Positions 6,548 through 14,240 of a DNA stretch of 36,739 nucleotides are shown here, piece after piece. The notes beneath the pieces were generated by a model, which saw only the letters and a list, made by a program, of their open reading frames with translations, was not told the DNA's origin and did not search any database. Made by a program: the position numbers and the translations under genes. This DNA comes from SIG459 sp045638085 (GTDB taxonomy: Bacteria > Bacillota > Clostridia > Oscillospirales > Oscillospiraceae): contig JAZUAQ010000101.1 of NCBI GenBank assembly GCA_045638085.1, forward strand, positions 1 through 36,739, given 5' to 3'. Numbering within the stretch: the stretch's first letter is position 1; every line of letters begins with the position of its first letter.

Positions 6548-7885
6548 GTGAAAACATATCAAGACTGGCAGGCGGTCGGAGAAAACGAGGAAAATAAAAA
6601 GGACTTTATAAAGGCGCTTATCGAGGAACATAAGTCAAGTGCTGCATATAAAGTTGCAAAAGATGCTATTGAATATGATAAGCGCCGGAATGTTACAATA
6701 TGCAACTATCGCAAGTGGCTTGTTGATGCGGTAGGCCGTTATGTACCCGATGAATACACCGCCAACCACAAGCTGCCTTCTGGCTTTTTCCCGCGTTTTG
6801 TTACTCAGTTCAACCAGTATTTGCTGGGCAATGGCGTTAACTTTGAGGACGATGCGGGCAAGGAAAAGCTTGGCGTTAACTTCGATGGCCAACTGCAAAA
6901 GCTGGGCAGAAGCGCACTTGTGCAAGGTGCGAGTTATGGCTTTTGGAATCTGGACCACATAGAAATCTTTGAGCTGATTGAGTTTGCACCGTTGTTTGAC
7001 GAAGAAACCGGCGCGATTCGCGGCGGCGCAAGGTTCTGGCAGCTATCTTCCGACAAGCCCACACACATAACGCTCTTTGAAGAAGATGGGTATACGCAGT
7101 ATGTGTATGACAAGACCACCTTCAAAATGGAACGTGAAAAGGCTGCATACATTAAATCCACCACCGTGGAACCTAATGGCGAGATTATTGCACAGGAAGG
7201 CTCGAACTATAAGGGTTTCCCCATTATTCCTCTTTATGCCAACCCTCACAAGCAATCTGAGCTTATCGGCATAAGAGAAGCCATTGACTGCTACGACCTC
7301 ATCAAGAGCGGCTTTGCAAACGACGTTGACGAGGCCACTATGGTGTATTGGATTATCACCAACGCCGGTGGTATGGATGCCAAGGATGTGGCGGATTTTA
7401 TTCGCCAGCTCAAACATCAGCATGGCGCAAGCGTTGACGGTGATGCGGGTGTTAATGTTACACCGCACACCACCGAGGCTCCTTACCAGGCACGTCAAGC
7501 CTATCTGGAACAGCTTAAGCAAGACCTCTATGAAGATTTCCAGATAGTAAACGTGAACCAACTCTCATCTGGCGATAAAACTGCAACAGAAATTCGTGCG
7601 GCCTATGAGCCTATGAACAACAAGGCAGACCAGTTCGAGTATTGTGTTCTGGAATTCCTCCATGCCCTTTTTGATATCGTGGGCATTGAAGCGAATCCCA
7701 CATTCACTCGCTCCATGATTGTCAATGAGCTTGAAGAAACCCAAATGGTTCTGTCTGCGGCTCAGTACTTGGATGACGAGACGTTGCTTAAGAAGCTCAA
7801 ATGGCTTACCCCGGAAGATGTGGAAAACATTCTTACGAGAAAGGCTGAAGAAAGCATAACCCGCTTTGAGGGCGGTGGTGAATAA
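6548..7885 (+). CDS. Portal protein (SPP1 gp6-like)
   Basis: This 445-residue protein forms the dodecameric DNA gate at one capsid vertex. It follows the terminase and precedes the MuF gene, the standard order. Visible family features are the helical KYVPDEYTANHKL-type N-terminal region, a long middle with NDVDEATMVY, and the SSGDKTATEIRAAYEPM segment before the helical crown, typical of SPP1-type portals. GTG 6548 is chosen because GCGAGGA lies about seven bases upstream; an ATG start at 6494 would overlap the terminase by over 50 bases. The stop overlaps the next start by one base. Confidence 0.9.
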   Translation: MKTYQDWQAVGENEENKKDFIKALIEEHKSSAAYKVAKDAIEYDKRRNVTICNYRKWLVDAVGRYVPDEYTANHKLPSGFFPRFVTQFNQYLLGNGVNFEDDAGKEKLGVNFDGQLQKLGRSALVQGASYGFWNLDHIEIFELIEFAPLFDEETGAIRGGARFWQLSSDKPTHITLFEEDGYTQYVYDKTTFKMEREKAAYIKSTTVEPNGEIIAQEGSNYKGFPIIPLYANPHKQSELIGIREAIDCYDLIKSGFANDVDEATMVYWIITNAGGMDAKDVADFIRQLKHQHGASVDGDAGVNVTPHTTEAPYQARQAYLEQLKQDLYEDFQIVNVNQLSSGDKTATEIRAAYEPMNNKADQFEYCVLEFLHALFDIVGIEANPTFTRSMIVNELEETQMVLSAAQYLDDETLLKKLKWLTPEDVENILTRKAEESITRFEGGGE

Positions 7886-9420
7886 TGGACGAGCTTGATA
7901 AGCTGACGGATAAGCAGCTTGAACAGCTTGAGCGAAAACTCCATAATCTTTATAAAGATGCCGCCGATGAAATGGACGGCACCATTAAGGAATATTTCAA
8001 AAAGTTTGAAAAGCGCGACGAAGAAATGAAAACCGCGCTTGATGCCGGAGAAATTACTAAAAGCCAATACACACAATGGCGGCTCGCTCAAATAGGACGC
8101 GGCCAGAGATTTGAGGACTTGCGTGATAAGCTCGCCGAGCGAATGACCAAAGCCAACGAGGTCGCGGCAGCCTATATGAACGATGTTACGCCAGGTGTGT
8201 ATTCTTTGAATATGAACTATGCCGCATATAGCATTGAGCGGCAATACGGCAACGTGGGTTTCACAATATGGAACGATGAAGCCGTTCGCCGTCTGGCGGT
8301 GGAAGAACCAAACCTCATGCCCTATTACCCCGAAGAAAAGGCGGTTAATCGTGGCATAGACCTTGCTTATGGCAAACGGCAAATAACCGCGCAGATAACA
8401 AGCTCGATTCTTTTGGGCCACAGCATACCACAGATGGCCGACGCGCTACGCCAGCGCATTGAGGGGATGAGTAATACCTCTGCTACAAGGACGGCGAGAA
8501 CGGCCGTCACAGCGGCACAGAACGGCGGCAGACAAGCCACTTTTGAGCGTGCTGCGGCTATGGGTATTAAGCTCCGCAAGCGGTGGCAAGCAGTCAAAGA
8601 TTTGAGAACACGTGACCCACACGCCCATGCTGATGGACAAATCGTTGACTATGACAAGCCGTTCATTGTGGGCGGTGAGAAGCTGATGTTTCCGGGTGAC
8701 AGAAGTAATGCAAGCGGGTGGAATATATACAACTGTCGTTGCGGTATGCCTTCTGTTGAAAAGGAAGGCATTGAGGCTGAGCCTCGCATGATGCGCGTAC
8801 GCGACCCCGTCACAGGGCGCAATATCTTGATTAACGAGCTGACCTATGATGAGTGGTATGACTATCACAGCAAGGCCGACCCCAGCAGCTTTGAAATAGC
8901 AAAGAAAAAAGCGAAGAACGTATCGTCAGATTATAGTCTTTACCAGAAACACAAAAATGAGTTCGGAGCAAAAGCGCCAAAAACATTTGCGGATTTCCAA
9001 CAGCTCAAATATAATAGCGGTGAGTGGAATATGTACAAAGATTATACGGCCGCGCTTCGCACTGGTGAGTTGTCATCCTTGGCCTCGTTTAATCTTTACA
9101 AAAAGACAAGCGCGCAAATAGATGCAAGGCTTGTCGGCATAACCACTTCAAACGGGATTCAAATAACAGGCAGAACAAAACACTTTGTCCCCCGCGTTAT
9201 AGGCTCTATAAAACAGCGCCGGAGCGGTGTCGACATAGAAGATGTTTATAAAGCACTGACAGACCCCAAGGCAAAGGTCCTGCCACCAAGAGAAAACAAG
9301 GATGGACAAAGAAGCCAAGTGTTCAGATTTTCTGGTGTTGATGTTTCTGTGAATCCAGACACGGGGCATCTTATACAAACGAACCCGGAACGCAAGGCTA
9401 AAAAAGGAGGCGTGACATAA
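7885..9420 (+). CDS. MuF-type minor head protein with C-terminal nuclease-like domain
   Basis: This 511-residue protein has a helical N-terminus and a Mu gpF/SPP1 gp7 head-morphogenesis domain at about 150-290 (TARTAVTAAQNGGRQ, then GDRSNASGWNIYNCRCG). After a linker, residues 405-500 look like a phage Barnase-EndoU-ColicinE5/D-RelE (PBECR-type) nuclease: TGRTKHFVPRVIG, RRSGVDIEDVYKAL and VNPDTGHLIQTNP. Known MuF proteins with such tails are thought to deliver the toxin with the phage DNA. Likely catalytic residues are His433, Arg437 and the terminal Thr/Asn strand, by analogy only. A small acidic protein follows directly. Confidence 0.85.
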   Translation: MDELDKLTDKQLEQLERKLHNLYKDAADEMDGTIKEYFKKFEKRDEEMKTALDAGEITKSQYTQWRLAQIGRGQRFEDLRDKLAERMTKANEVAAAYMNDVTPGVYSLNMNYAAYSIERQYGNVGFTIWNDEAVRRLAVEEPNLMPYYPEEKAVNRGIDLAYGKRQITAQITSSILLGHSIPQMADALRQRIEGMSNTSATRTARTAVTAAQNGGRQATFERAAAMGIKLRKRWQAVKDLRTRDPHAHADGQIVDYDKPFIVGGEKLMFPGDRSNASGWNIYNCRCGMPSVEKEGIEAEPRMMRVRDPVTGRNILINELTYDEWYDYHSKADPSSFEIAKKKAKNVSSDYSLYQKHKNEFGAKAPKTFADFQQLKYNSGEWNMYKDYTAALRTGELSSLASFNLYKKTSAQIDARLVGITTSNGIQITGRTKHFVPRVIGSIKQRRSGVDIEDVYKALTDPKAKVLPPRENKDGQRSQVFRFSGVDVSVNPDTGHLIQTNPERKAKKGGVT

Positions 9421-9621
9421 GTGGAATATATAAACCTTTCTGCTGAAGAAAAAAAGTTTCTTGCAGGGCAAGGGATTACGCCAGAGCTGTTCCCTGACGA
9501 AGACGACTTATGGGATGAAGTGTATGGCGTTATGTTGGACCATATGGTAGGCAATAATGACGAGCCCGACGAAATCGCTTTGAAGTTGGAGCGAATTTAC
9601 GACCGGGCTATATATGAATAA
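9421..9621 (+). CDS. Small acidic protein next to MuF; possible immunity protein
   Basis: This 66-residue, strongly acidic protein (PDEDDLWDEVY and NNDEPDEIALKLE) starts with GTG directly after the MuF stop, with a GGAGGCG ribosome binding site. Small acidic proteins encoded right behind nuclease toxins often act as immunity proteins. Its location fits this, but nothing else does so far. It could instead be an ordinary head-completion factor. The immunity role is inference only. Confidence 0.65.
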   Translation: MEYINLSAEEKKFLAGQGITPELFPDEDDLWDEVYGVMLDHMVGNNDEPDEIALKLERIYDRAIYE

Positions 9622-9623
9622 TT

Positions 9624-10034
9624 ATGTCGTTTACATTCAAAGATAACGGCCCGTTCATGAATCAACGCATCCAAGAAGCTGTTGACCGGGCGCTTGAGCG
9701 CATTGGCTTGCAAGCAGAAGGTTACGCGATTGACCTCGCTCCCGAAGACACAGGCAATCTCAAGCAAAACATTACCCACAAGGTTGACACGGCAGCAGAT
9801 AAGGCGTATATCGGCACAGATGTTGAGTATGCGCCGTATGTTGAACTTGGCACTGGTATCAATGCAGAAGGTGGCGGTGGCCGGCCAACGCCTTGGGTTT
9901 ACCAAGACGCAAAAGGCAACTGGCATCGCACAAGTGGCCAAGAACCGCAGCCGTTTCTTCGCCCAGCCGCAAAGGACCATAAGCAGACCTATGCAAACAT
10001 CCTTGAGGATGAATTAAAGCAAGCGTTGAAATAA
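9624..10034 (+). CDS. HK97 gp10-like tail/head-tail protein
   Basis: This 136-residue protein shows the HK97 gp10 family pattern: an N-terminal helix, LAPEDTGNLKQNI, YIGTDVEYAPYVELGTG and QPFLRPAAKDH. Family members work at the head-tail interface or tail completion. Here the gene sits unusually early, between MuF and the scaffold, rather than with the other head-tail genes at 11905-13030. It ends just before a strong terminator. Confidence 0.82.
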   Translation: MSFTFKDNGPFMNQRIQEAVDRALERIGLQAEGYAIDLAPEDTGNLKQNITHKVDTAADKAYIGTDVEYAPYVELGTGINAEGGGGRPTPWVYQDAKGNWHRTSGQEPQPFLRPAAKDHKQTYANILEDELKQALK

Positions 10035-10056
10035 TCCCAAAACAATTTAAATTTAC

Positions 10057-10098
10057 CCCCTATTTTTCAATCGTTTTTGAAGAATAGGGGCTTTTTTT
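10057..10098 (+). terminator. Rho-independent terminator before scaffold gene
   Basis: A 14-bp stem (10057-10070 with 10077-10090, one G-U pair) with a six-base loop is followed by C and seven T (10092-10098). It splits the packaging genes from the scaffold/capsid genes, which suggests that capsid genes have their own promoter in the 86 bases that follow, perhaps around TATAAATA near 10131. No clear -35 box is visible there. Confidence 0.88.
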
Positions 10099-10184
10099 GT
10101 AATAGGCACGCCGAAGCAATGGTGTGTTTTATAAATATAACTATCAGAGCGCACGAACCGCGCCAAAGAAAGGATGATAGTGTC

Positions 10185-10793
10185 ATGGCACTTACCAGAA
10201 AACTCCTTAAAGGTCTCGGCCTGTCTGATGAACAGATTGAGACAATTATTGACGCTCATACTGAAACTGTCGACGGTCTCAAGGATGAGCGCGATGGCTA
10301 TAAAGCCGATGCCGAAAAGCTGCCCGGTGTCCAGAAGGAACTGGACGACCTTAAAAAGAACGGTGGCGACTGGCAGAAAAAATATGAGGATGAAAAAACC
10401 GCACACGATAATTTGAAGAAGGAAATTTCCGAAAAGGAAACCAAGACTCAGAAAATCGCGGCTTTTCGTCAGCTTCTTAAGGATGAAAATGTATCCGAGA
10501 AGCGCATTGAAACCGTTATAAAGGCTTCTACTTCTATTATTGAGGCAATGGAGCTGGATAAGGACGGCAAGCCCACAAAAGCCGATGAGCTGAAAAAGGG
10601 CATCAAAGATGAGTGGTCTGATTTTATCACCACCACTACCACCACAGGAGCGAATGTTGCACATCCTCCTGCAAACACTGGCGGCAGCTCCAAGACAAAG
10701 GCGGAAATTCTTGCAATGACTGACGGCACAGCCCGTAGACAGGCAATGCGTGAGAATCCTGGCCTTTTCCCAGAACTTGCCGCGAATAAATAA
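10185..10793 (+). CDS. Capsid scaffold protein (GP20-like)
   Basis: This 202-residue, highly charged helical protein has a coiled-coil centre (residues 30-115, rich in Lys, Glu and Asp) and a conserved C-terminal piece RRQAMRENPGLFPEL. It lies just before the major capsid protein, as scaffolds do, and it fits the phage minor structural GP20 family. No capsid protease is seen in the genome, so the scaffold probably leaves without cleavage by a phage enzyme. Start 10185 has an AAAGGATG ribosome binding site. Confidence 0.82.
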   Translation: MALTRKLLKGLGLSDEQIETIIDAHTETVDGLKDERDGYKADAEKLPGVQKELDDLKKNGGDWQKKYEDEKTAHDNLKKEISEKETKTQKIAAFRQLLKDENVSEKRIETVIKASTSIIEAMELDKDGKPTKADELKKGIKDEWSDFITTTTTTGANVAHPPANTGGSSKTKAEILAMTDGTARRQAMRENPGLFPELAANK

Positions 10794-10823
10794 GCAAAAT
10801 TAATTTGAAAGGTTGATTTAATT

Positions 10824-11690
10824 ATGGCAGCAGAAACCAATACTATTCTTACCACTGATGTGGACCGCGTTCGCATTGTCGATTTTACCTACCAGTTCAC
10901 TGGCGGCCTCCAGAAGCTGATTGAGGCTCTGGGTGCCACTCGCAAGATTGCAGTACAGGAAGGCGCAACTCTCAAGGCTATCAAGGTCACTGGCTCTCTC
11001 CAGGACGGCTCCGTTGCAGAAGGCGACCTCATCCCCCTGTCCAAGTACGCCACTGAGGAAGTTCCTGTCGGCGAAGTTAAGCTGAACAAGTGGAGAAAGT
11101 CTACCACCGCTGAGGCTATCCTCAAGGGCGGCTACGACCAGGCTGTTGGTGCTACCACCGACAAGATGGTTAAGGATATTCAGAAGACTATCCGCGCCGG
11201 CCTGTTCGGCTTCATGGCCACCGGTACCGGCTCCGCTACTGGCGCAGGTCTCCAGGCTGCTCTCGCAAACGCTTGGGGTAAGCTCCAGGTCCTGTGGGAA
11301 GATGATGCTGTTGAGGCTGTTTACTTCCTCAACCCCATGGATGTTTCCGACTATCTTGGCACCGCACAGGTTTCCATGCAGACCGCTTTCGGTATGAACT
11401 ACATTGAGAACTTCCTGGGCCTCGGCACCGTTTTCCTCAACAGCAACGTTCCCGAAGGCAAGTTCTACGCCACCGCAAAGGAAAACATCGTCACCTACTA
11501 CGTTAACGTAGGCGCTGGCGACATCAAGACCGCATTCCAGCTCACCACCGACGAGACCGGTCTGGTTGGCATTCACGAGTATGCTGACAATGACCACGCT
11601 TGCGTTGATGACCTGGTCATGTCTGGTGTTACCTTCTTCCCCGAAAGACTCGACGGCATTGTTGTCGGCACTATCGCAGGTGGTGCTTAA
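10824..11690 (+). CDS. Major capsid protein
   Basis: This 288-residue protein is in the expected place after the scaffold. The body shows HK97-fold-like elements: an early LQKLIEALGATRKIAV segment, a KWRKSTTAEAIL strand region, a long helix around TDKMVKDIQKTIRAGL, and a C-terminal FQLTTDETGLVGIHEY region. Codons are strongly biased to C-ending forms compared with neighbours, as expected for a very highly expressed gene. The ribosome binding site is GAAAGG. Confidence 0.88.
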   Translation: MAAETNTILTTDVDRVRIVDFTYQFTGGLQKLIEALGATRKIAVQEGATLKAIKVTGSLQDGSVAEGDLIPLSKYATEEVPVGEVKLNKWRKSTTAEAILKGGYDQAVGATTDKMVKDIQKTIRAGLFGFMATGTGSATGAGLQAALANAWGKLQVLWEDDAVEAVYFLNPMDVSDYLGTAQVSMQTAFGMNYIENFLGLGTVFLNSNVPEGKFYATAKENIVTYYVNVGAGDIKTAFQLTTDETGLVGIHEYADNDHACVDDLVMSGVTFFPERLDGIVVGTIAGGA

Positions 11691-11692
11691 TC

Positions 11693-11887
11693 TTGTATAA
11701 AGTCATTAAAAGGTTTTTCGACCTGCAAGATAATAAACACCAGTATGAAGTGGGGGATATCTTCCCCCACGAAAAGTGCGGTTACCCTGTAACCGACGAG
11801 CGTATTGCTGAACTTGCTGGTGCCAAAAACAAGATTGGCGAACCCCTTATTAAAGAAGTAAAGACTCGGAAGAAAAAGGCCGAGTAA
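11693..11887 (+). CDS. Small protein after capsid gene
   Basis: This 64-residue protein likely starts with TTG at 11693, two bases after the capsid stop. It has a KVIKRFFDLQDN strand, GDIFPHEKCGYPV, then RIAELAGAKNKIGEPLI and a basic tail. Similar small proteins with a short helix-extended-loop segment follow the capsid gene in many Firmicutes phages and are assumed to be part of the head. The ribosome binding site is weak (AGGTGG inside the capsid gene). Confidence 0.72.
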   Translation: MYKVIKRFFDLQDNKHQYEVGDIFPHEKCGYPVTDERIAELAGAKNKIGEPLIKEVKTRKKKAE

Positions 11888-11904
11888 TATTGGAGGTGCC
11901 GTCG

Positions 11905-12309
11905 GTGCTTGAGGAACTCCTTTTTCATTTGAAGAACTGGTTCGTCAACAGCATTCATTGCGGTACATTCAAGGTTGAGGGCGGGTCTTTGGACCTGCCC
12001 TCACTGCTTGATGGTCAGTATTACCGGATTGTGGGGTCCGTATTCAACGACGGCCTCCATAAAAGCGGCGATACTGACCTTGCCGATGAAGTTTTTGATG
12101 GAACGGTTTACGCCTTGGCTATCCCAAAGGCGGTTATTGATATTGCCACCGAGATAGAAGAGTGGCAAACGAAAAACGGGGCTCCTGGCCCCTTTCAATC
12201 TGAAAGCTTTGGCGGCTATTCTTACACCAGAGCAACAGATGCAAATGGCAAGGCGATTACATGGCAAAGCGCTTTTAGTGGACGGCTTAACCCGTGGAGG
12301 AAGATATGA
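11905..12309 (+). CDS. Head-tail connector / adaptor protein
   Basis: This 134-residue protein is of a type common after the capsid gene in Clostridia phages, with LEELLFHLKNWFV at the start, the strand FKVEGGSLDLP, GQYYRIVGSVFNDG, and the C-terminal SFGGYSYTRAT and SGRLNPWRKI. It should be the adaptor ring below the portal. GTG 11905 is chosen because GGAGGT lies seven bases upstream; an upstream TTG would fall on that site. It overlaps the next start by four bases. Confidence 0.78.
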   Translation: MLEELLFHLKNWFVNSIHCGTFKVEGGSLDLPSLLDGQYYRIVGSVFNDGLHKSGDTDLADEVFDGTVYALAIPKAVIDIATEIEEWQTKNGAPGPFQSESFGGYSYTRATDANGKAITWQSAFSGRLNPWRKI

Positions 12310-12668
12310 GCCTCATGGATGAATTCAAATCCACTTGCACTATCCTGGATAAGAAAAGAGAACCCGACGGCGAAGGCGGCTTTAACACCATTTGGGTGGA
12401 AGGCGCTAAGTTTATGGCGGCGATTGTTCTCGACAATTCGATTCAAGCCCGGATTGCAGAAAAGCAAGGCGTTACTGGGATTTATACCGTTACTACTCCG
12501 AAAAACATCACTCTGGAATTCCATGATGTTTTCCGACGTCAGTATGATGGCAAAATATTCCGGGTGACGTCTGACGGCAGCGATAAATTCACTCCCGAAA
12601 GCGCAAGCCTTAATATGCGCCAGGTAACTGCCGAAGAATGGGAACTTCCCTCTGGAGGTAGCATATGA
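12306..12668 (+). CDS. Head completion / stopper-like protein
   Basis: This 120-residue protein holds the position of SPP1 gp16-like stopper proteins. It has a CTILDKKREPDGEGGF beginning, a beta core with IYTVTTPKNITLEFHDVF, and KIFRVTSDG. ATG 12306 overlaps the preceding stop and has GGAGGAAG just upstream. Assignment is by order and strand-rich character, not by a defining motif. Confidence 0.7.
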   Translation: MSLMDEFKSTCTILDKKREPDGEGGFNTIWVEGAKFMAAIVLDNSIQARIAEKQGVTGIYTVTTPKNITLEFHDVFRRQYDGKIFRVTSDGSDKFTPESASLNMRQVTAEEWELPSGGSI

Positions 12669-13030
12669 CAAAAGGCGCAGCTTTGCACAGCTTTTTTTCC
12701 GGATTCGGCTTGGATGCTTACGCAGCCAACGCTGTTCCTAACGATGTGATTTTGCCTTACCTCACTTATGAGTATGTGGCCGACGCAATGAACGAGGTGG
12801 ACATATCTGTCAACCTCTGGTTTTATACCGAAAGCGAGGCTATCCCCAACGCCAAGGCTCAAGAAATCTCCGAAGCGATAGGCTTGGGCGGCGTAATTCT
12901 GCGCTTTGATGGCGGCGTGATATGGGTAAAACGCGGAAGCCCTTGGTGCCAAAGTCTGAAAGACGATACCGCACCGGGAATCAAACGCAGATTGCTCAAC
13001 ATTGCCCTTGAATACATAAGCGCCTTTTAA
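12665..13030 (+). CDS. Tail completion / terminator-like protein
   Basis: This 121-residue protein has the pattern of tail terminator (SPP1 gp17-like) proteins: LHSFFSGFG near the start, an ILPYLTYEYV strand, NLWFYTESEA, and a late RRLLNIALEYI strand. It starts in a four-base overlap with the previous gene and precedes the tail tube gene. The role is inferred from order and fold type. Confidence 0.72.
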   Translation: MTKGAALHSFFSGFGLDAYAANAVPNDVILPYLTYEYVADAMNEVDISVNLWFYTESEAIPNAKAQEISEAIGLGGVILRFDGGVIWVKRGSPWCQSLKDDTAPGIKRRLLNIALEYISAF

Positions 13031-13047
13031 GAAAGGATGATTTGATT

Positions 13048-13614
13048 ATGTGGAGAGCCACAAGAATCACCGCAGATGCCGCTGAAAAGATGCAGATGAA
13101 CGCCGGCATTCTGCTTAATACATTTGACGTTGAAAACCCTGTTGAGCCTTCTGACGAGGCCATTATCTGCGAAACAACAGGCGATTTTTCTTTCACTTGC
13201 ACTCCTCAGACCGAGGACTTCTTTGCCGATGTTAACGGTGCTCCTCTGAACACCAAAGAAGGCAAGCAGATTATCGGTTGGGAATGCGCTCTGAATGTTA
13301 CCGCGCTGTCTATTACCGAGGAAGTTCTCAAACTTGCACTTGGCGCAAGCGAAGGCACTGCTGAAACCGGTATCCGTGGCCGCACAGTTTACAAGACCGA
13401 GGATTTCCAGAAAATTTACTGGATTGGCGACATGATTGACCCCAACAAGCTGTTTGTTATCGCAATGGATGACACCGTTTCCACAGGCGGTATCACCTTC
13501 ACCTCTACCAACAACGGCAAGGGCGGTCTGGAGCTTAATCTGATGCCCCACGCAAGCGCTGCAAGCGTTGAAACCGTACCCATGGCCTTTTACATTCTCG
13601 AAAAGGTCGAGTAA
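13048..13614 (+). CDS. Major tail (tube) protein
   Basis: This 188-residue protein forms the stacked rings of the tail tube. It has the expected position between the tail terminator and the chaperones, a beta-rich sequence such as GDFSFTCTPQTEDFF, WECALNVTALSITEEV and GGLELNLMPHA, and no helical domains. The start ATG 13048 has GAAAGGATG upstream. Codon use is biased to C endings, as in the capsid gene, in line with high expression. Confidence 0.83.
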   Translation: MWRATRITADAAEKMQMNAGILLNTFDVENPVEPSDEAIICETTGDFSFTCTPQTEDFFADVNGAPLNTKEGKQIIGWECALNVTALSITEEVLKLALGASEGTAETGIRGRTVYKTEDFQKIYWIGDMIDPNKLFVIAMDDTVSTGGITFTSTNNGKGGLELNLMPHASAASVETVPMAFYILEKVE

Positions 13615-13634
13615 TAAAAAGGAGATATTAACCC

Positions 13635-13997
13635 ATGACTTTTCTGTTTGACTGCCCCGACGAGATTTGTCTGCCCAAGGCATACCACCTTGTGAACGAC
13701 ATTAAGCCTTTTCTTGATAAGGTGAAAAACATTGATATTCCCGATGGTGAGAAGCTGAACCGAAAGGATATGCTCCGCGCTGTTCTGGAGAATATGATGG
13801 TCAAGTTCCCTAAAGACACCGGCGCGATTTTCGCAAAACTTTGGGTGCTTGAAAAGGGCGAAAAGGCCCCCAATACGTTCAAAACAATGGCTACTTTGTT
13901 CAGCAACGAGGTGGCCATTGATTTTTTTACATCTGTTCTGCCCTCCCTGCTTCAAATATCAAAAGAGGTCTCGCCTCTGTTGAACCAGAAAAGTTAA
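13635..13997 (+). CDS. Tail assembly chaperone, short form (G-like)
   Basis: This 120-residue protein lies between the tail tube and tape measure genes. It has MTFLFDCPDE at the start and a helical middle with DMLRAVLENMMVKFP. In siphophages this place holds the tail assembly chaperone, made in a short form and in a frameshifted long form. The T7 run at 13922-13928 lies in the right phase for a -1 slip about 70 bases before the stop. The ribosome binding site is AAAAAGGAG. Confidence 0.78.
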   Translation: MTFLFDCPDEICLPKAYHLVNDIKPFLDKVKNIDIPDGEKLNRKDMLRAVLENMMVKFPKDTGAIFAKLWVLEKGEKAPNTFKTMATLFSNEVAIDFFTSVLPSLLQISKEVSPLLNQKS

Positions 13998-14236
13998 AAC
14001 TGTTCGGATGGGCCTATGTAAGAGATTCTTGCATAGGCCTTTATGAACAAGAGCAGAAAACGGAACTTTTTCGGACGTACATAGCAGAGTGCGTCCGGAT
14101 GGTCACCGAAAACACTGCAAGAATGGGCGGTGGCGGATATATGAAGATTAAATATTCCGAGCTTATCAGCGCGAAGCCGGTTAAGCCTGTTGAACCCGGA
14201 GAACCTACCGCCAATATTCGAAGAAAACTGAGGTGA
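13635..14236 (+). CDS. Tail assembly chaperone, frameshifted long form (GT-like)
   Basis: A -1 shift at 13922-13928 would fuse the first 98 codons of the short form to a frame open from 13922 to the TGA at 14234-14236, giving about 200 residues. The added part (with KLKLFGWAYVRD, QEQKTELFRTYIAECVRM and a Pro-rich tail) has no good start codon of its own, so frameshifting is the natural way to express it. It would link tail tube subunits to the tape measure, as lambda gpGT does. An 8-bp hairpin (14011-14018 with 14032-14039) lies just after the short-form stop. Confidence 0.72.
13922..13928 (+). promoter_or_regulatory. Candidate -1 ribosomal frameshift site (T TTT TTT)
   Basis: The zero-frame codons are GAT TTT TTT ACA. 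The heptamer T-TTT-TTT has the X-XXY-YYZ form. The -1 frame opens exactly at 13922, right after a TGA in that frame at 13919-13921, so the slip can happen only in the short window between this point and the stop at 13995. Confidence 0.7.
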
Positions 14237-14240
14237 CTAC

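Noticed and set aside
10818..11597. A 259-codon minus-strand frame opposite the capsid gene
   Set aside because: Its existence follows from the C-biased codon use of the capsid gene on the other strand. It has no ribosome binding site and no domain.
13961..13997. A frameshift at AAAAGAG or GAAAAGTT near the short-form stop
   Set aside because: Neither fits the X-XXY-YYZ rule in the zero frame; the T7 run at 13922 does.
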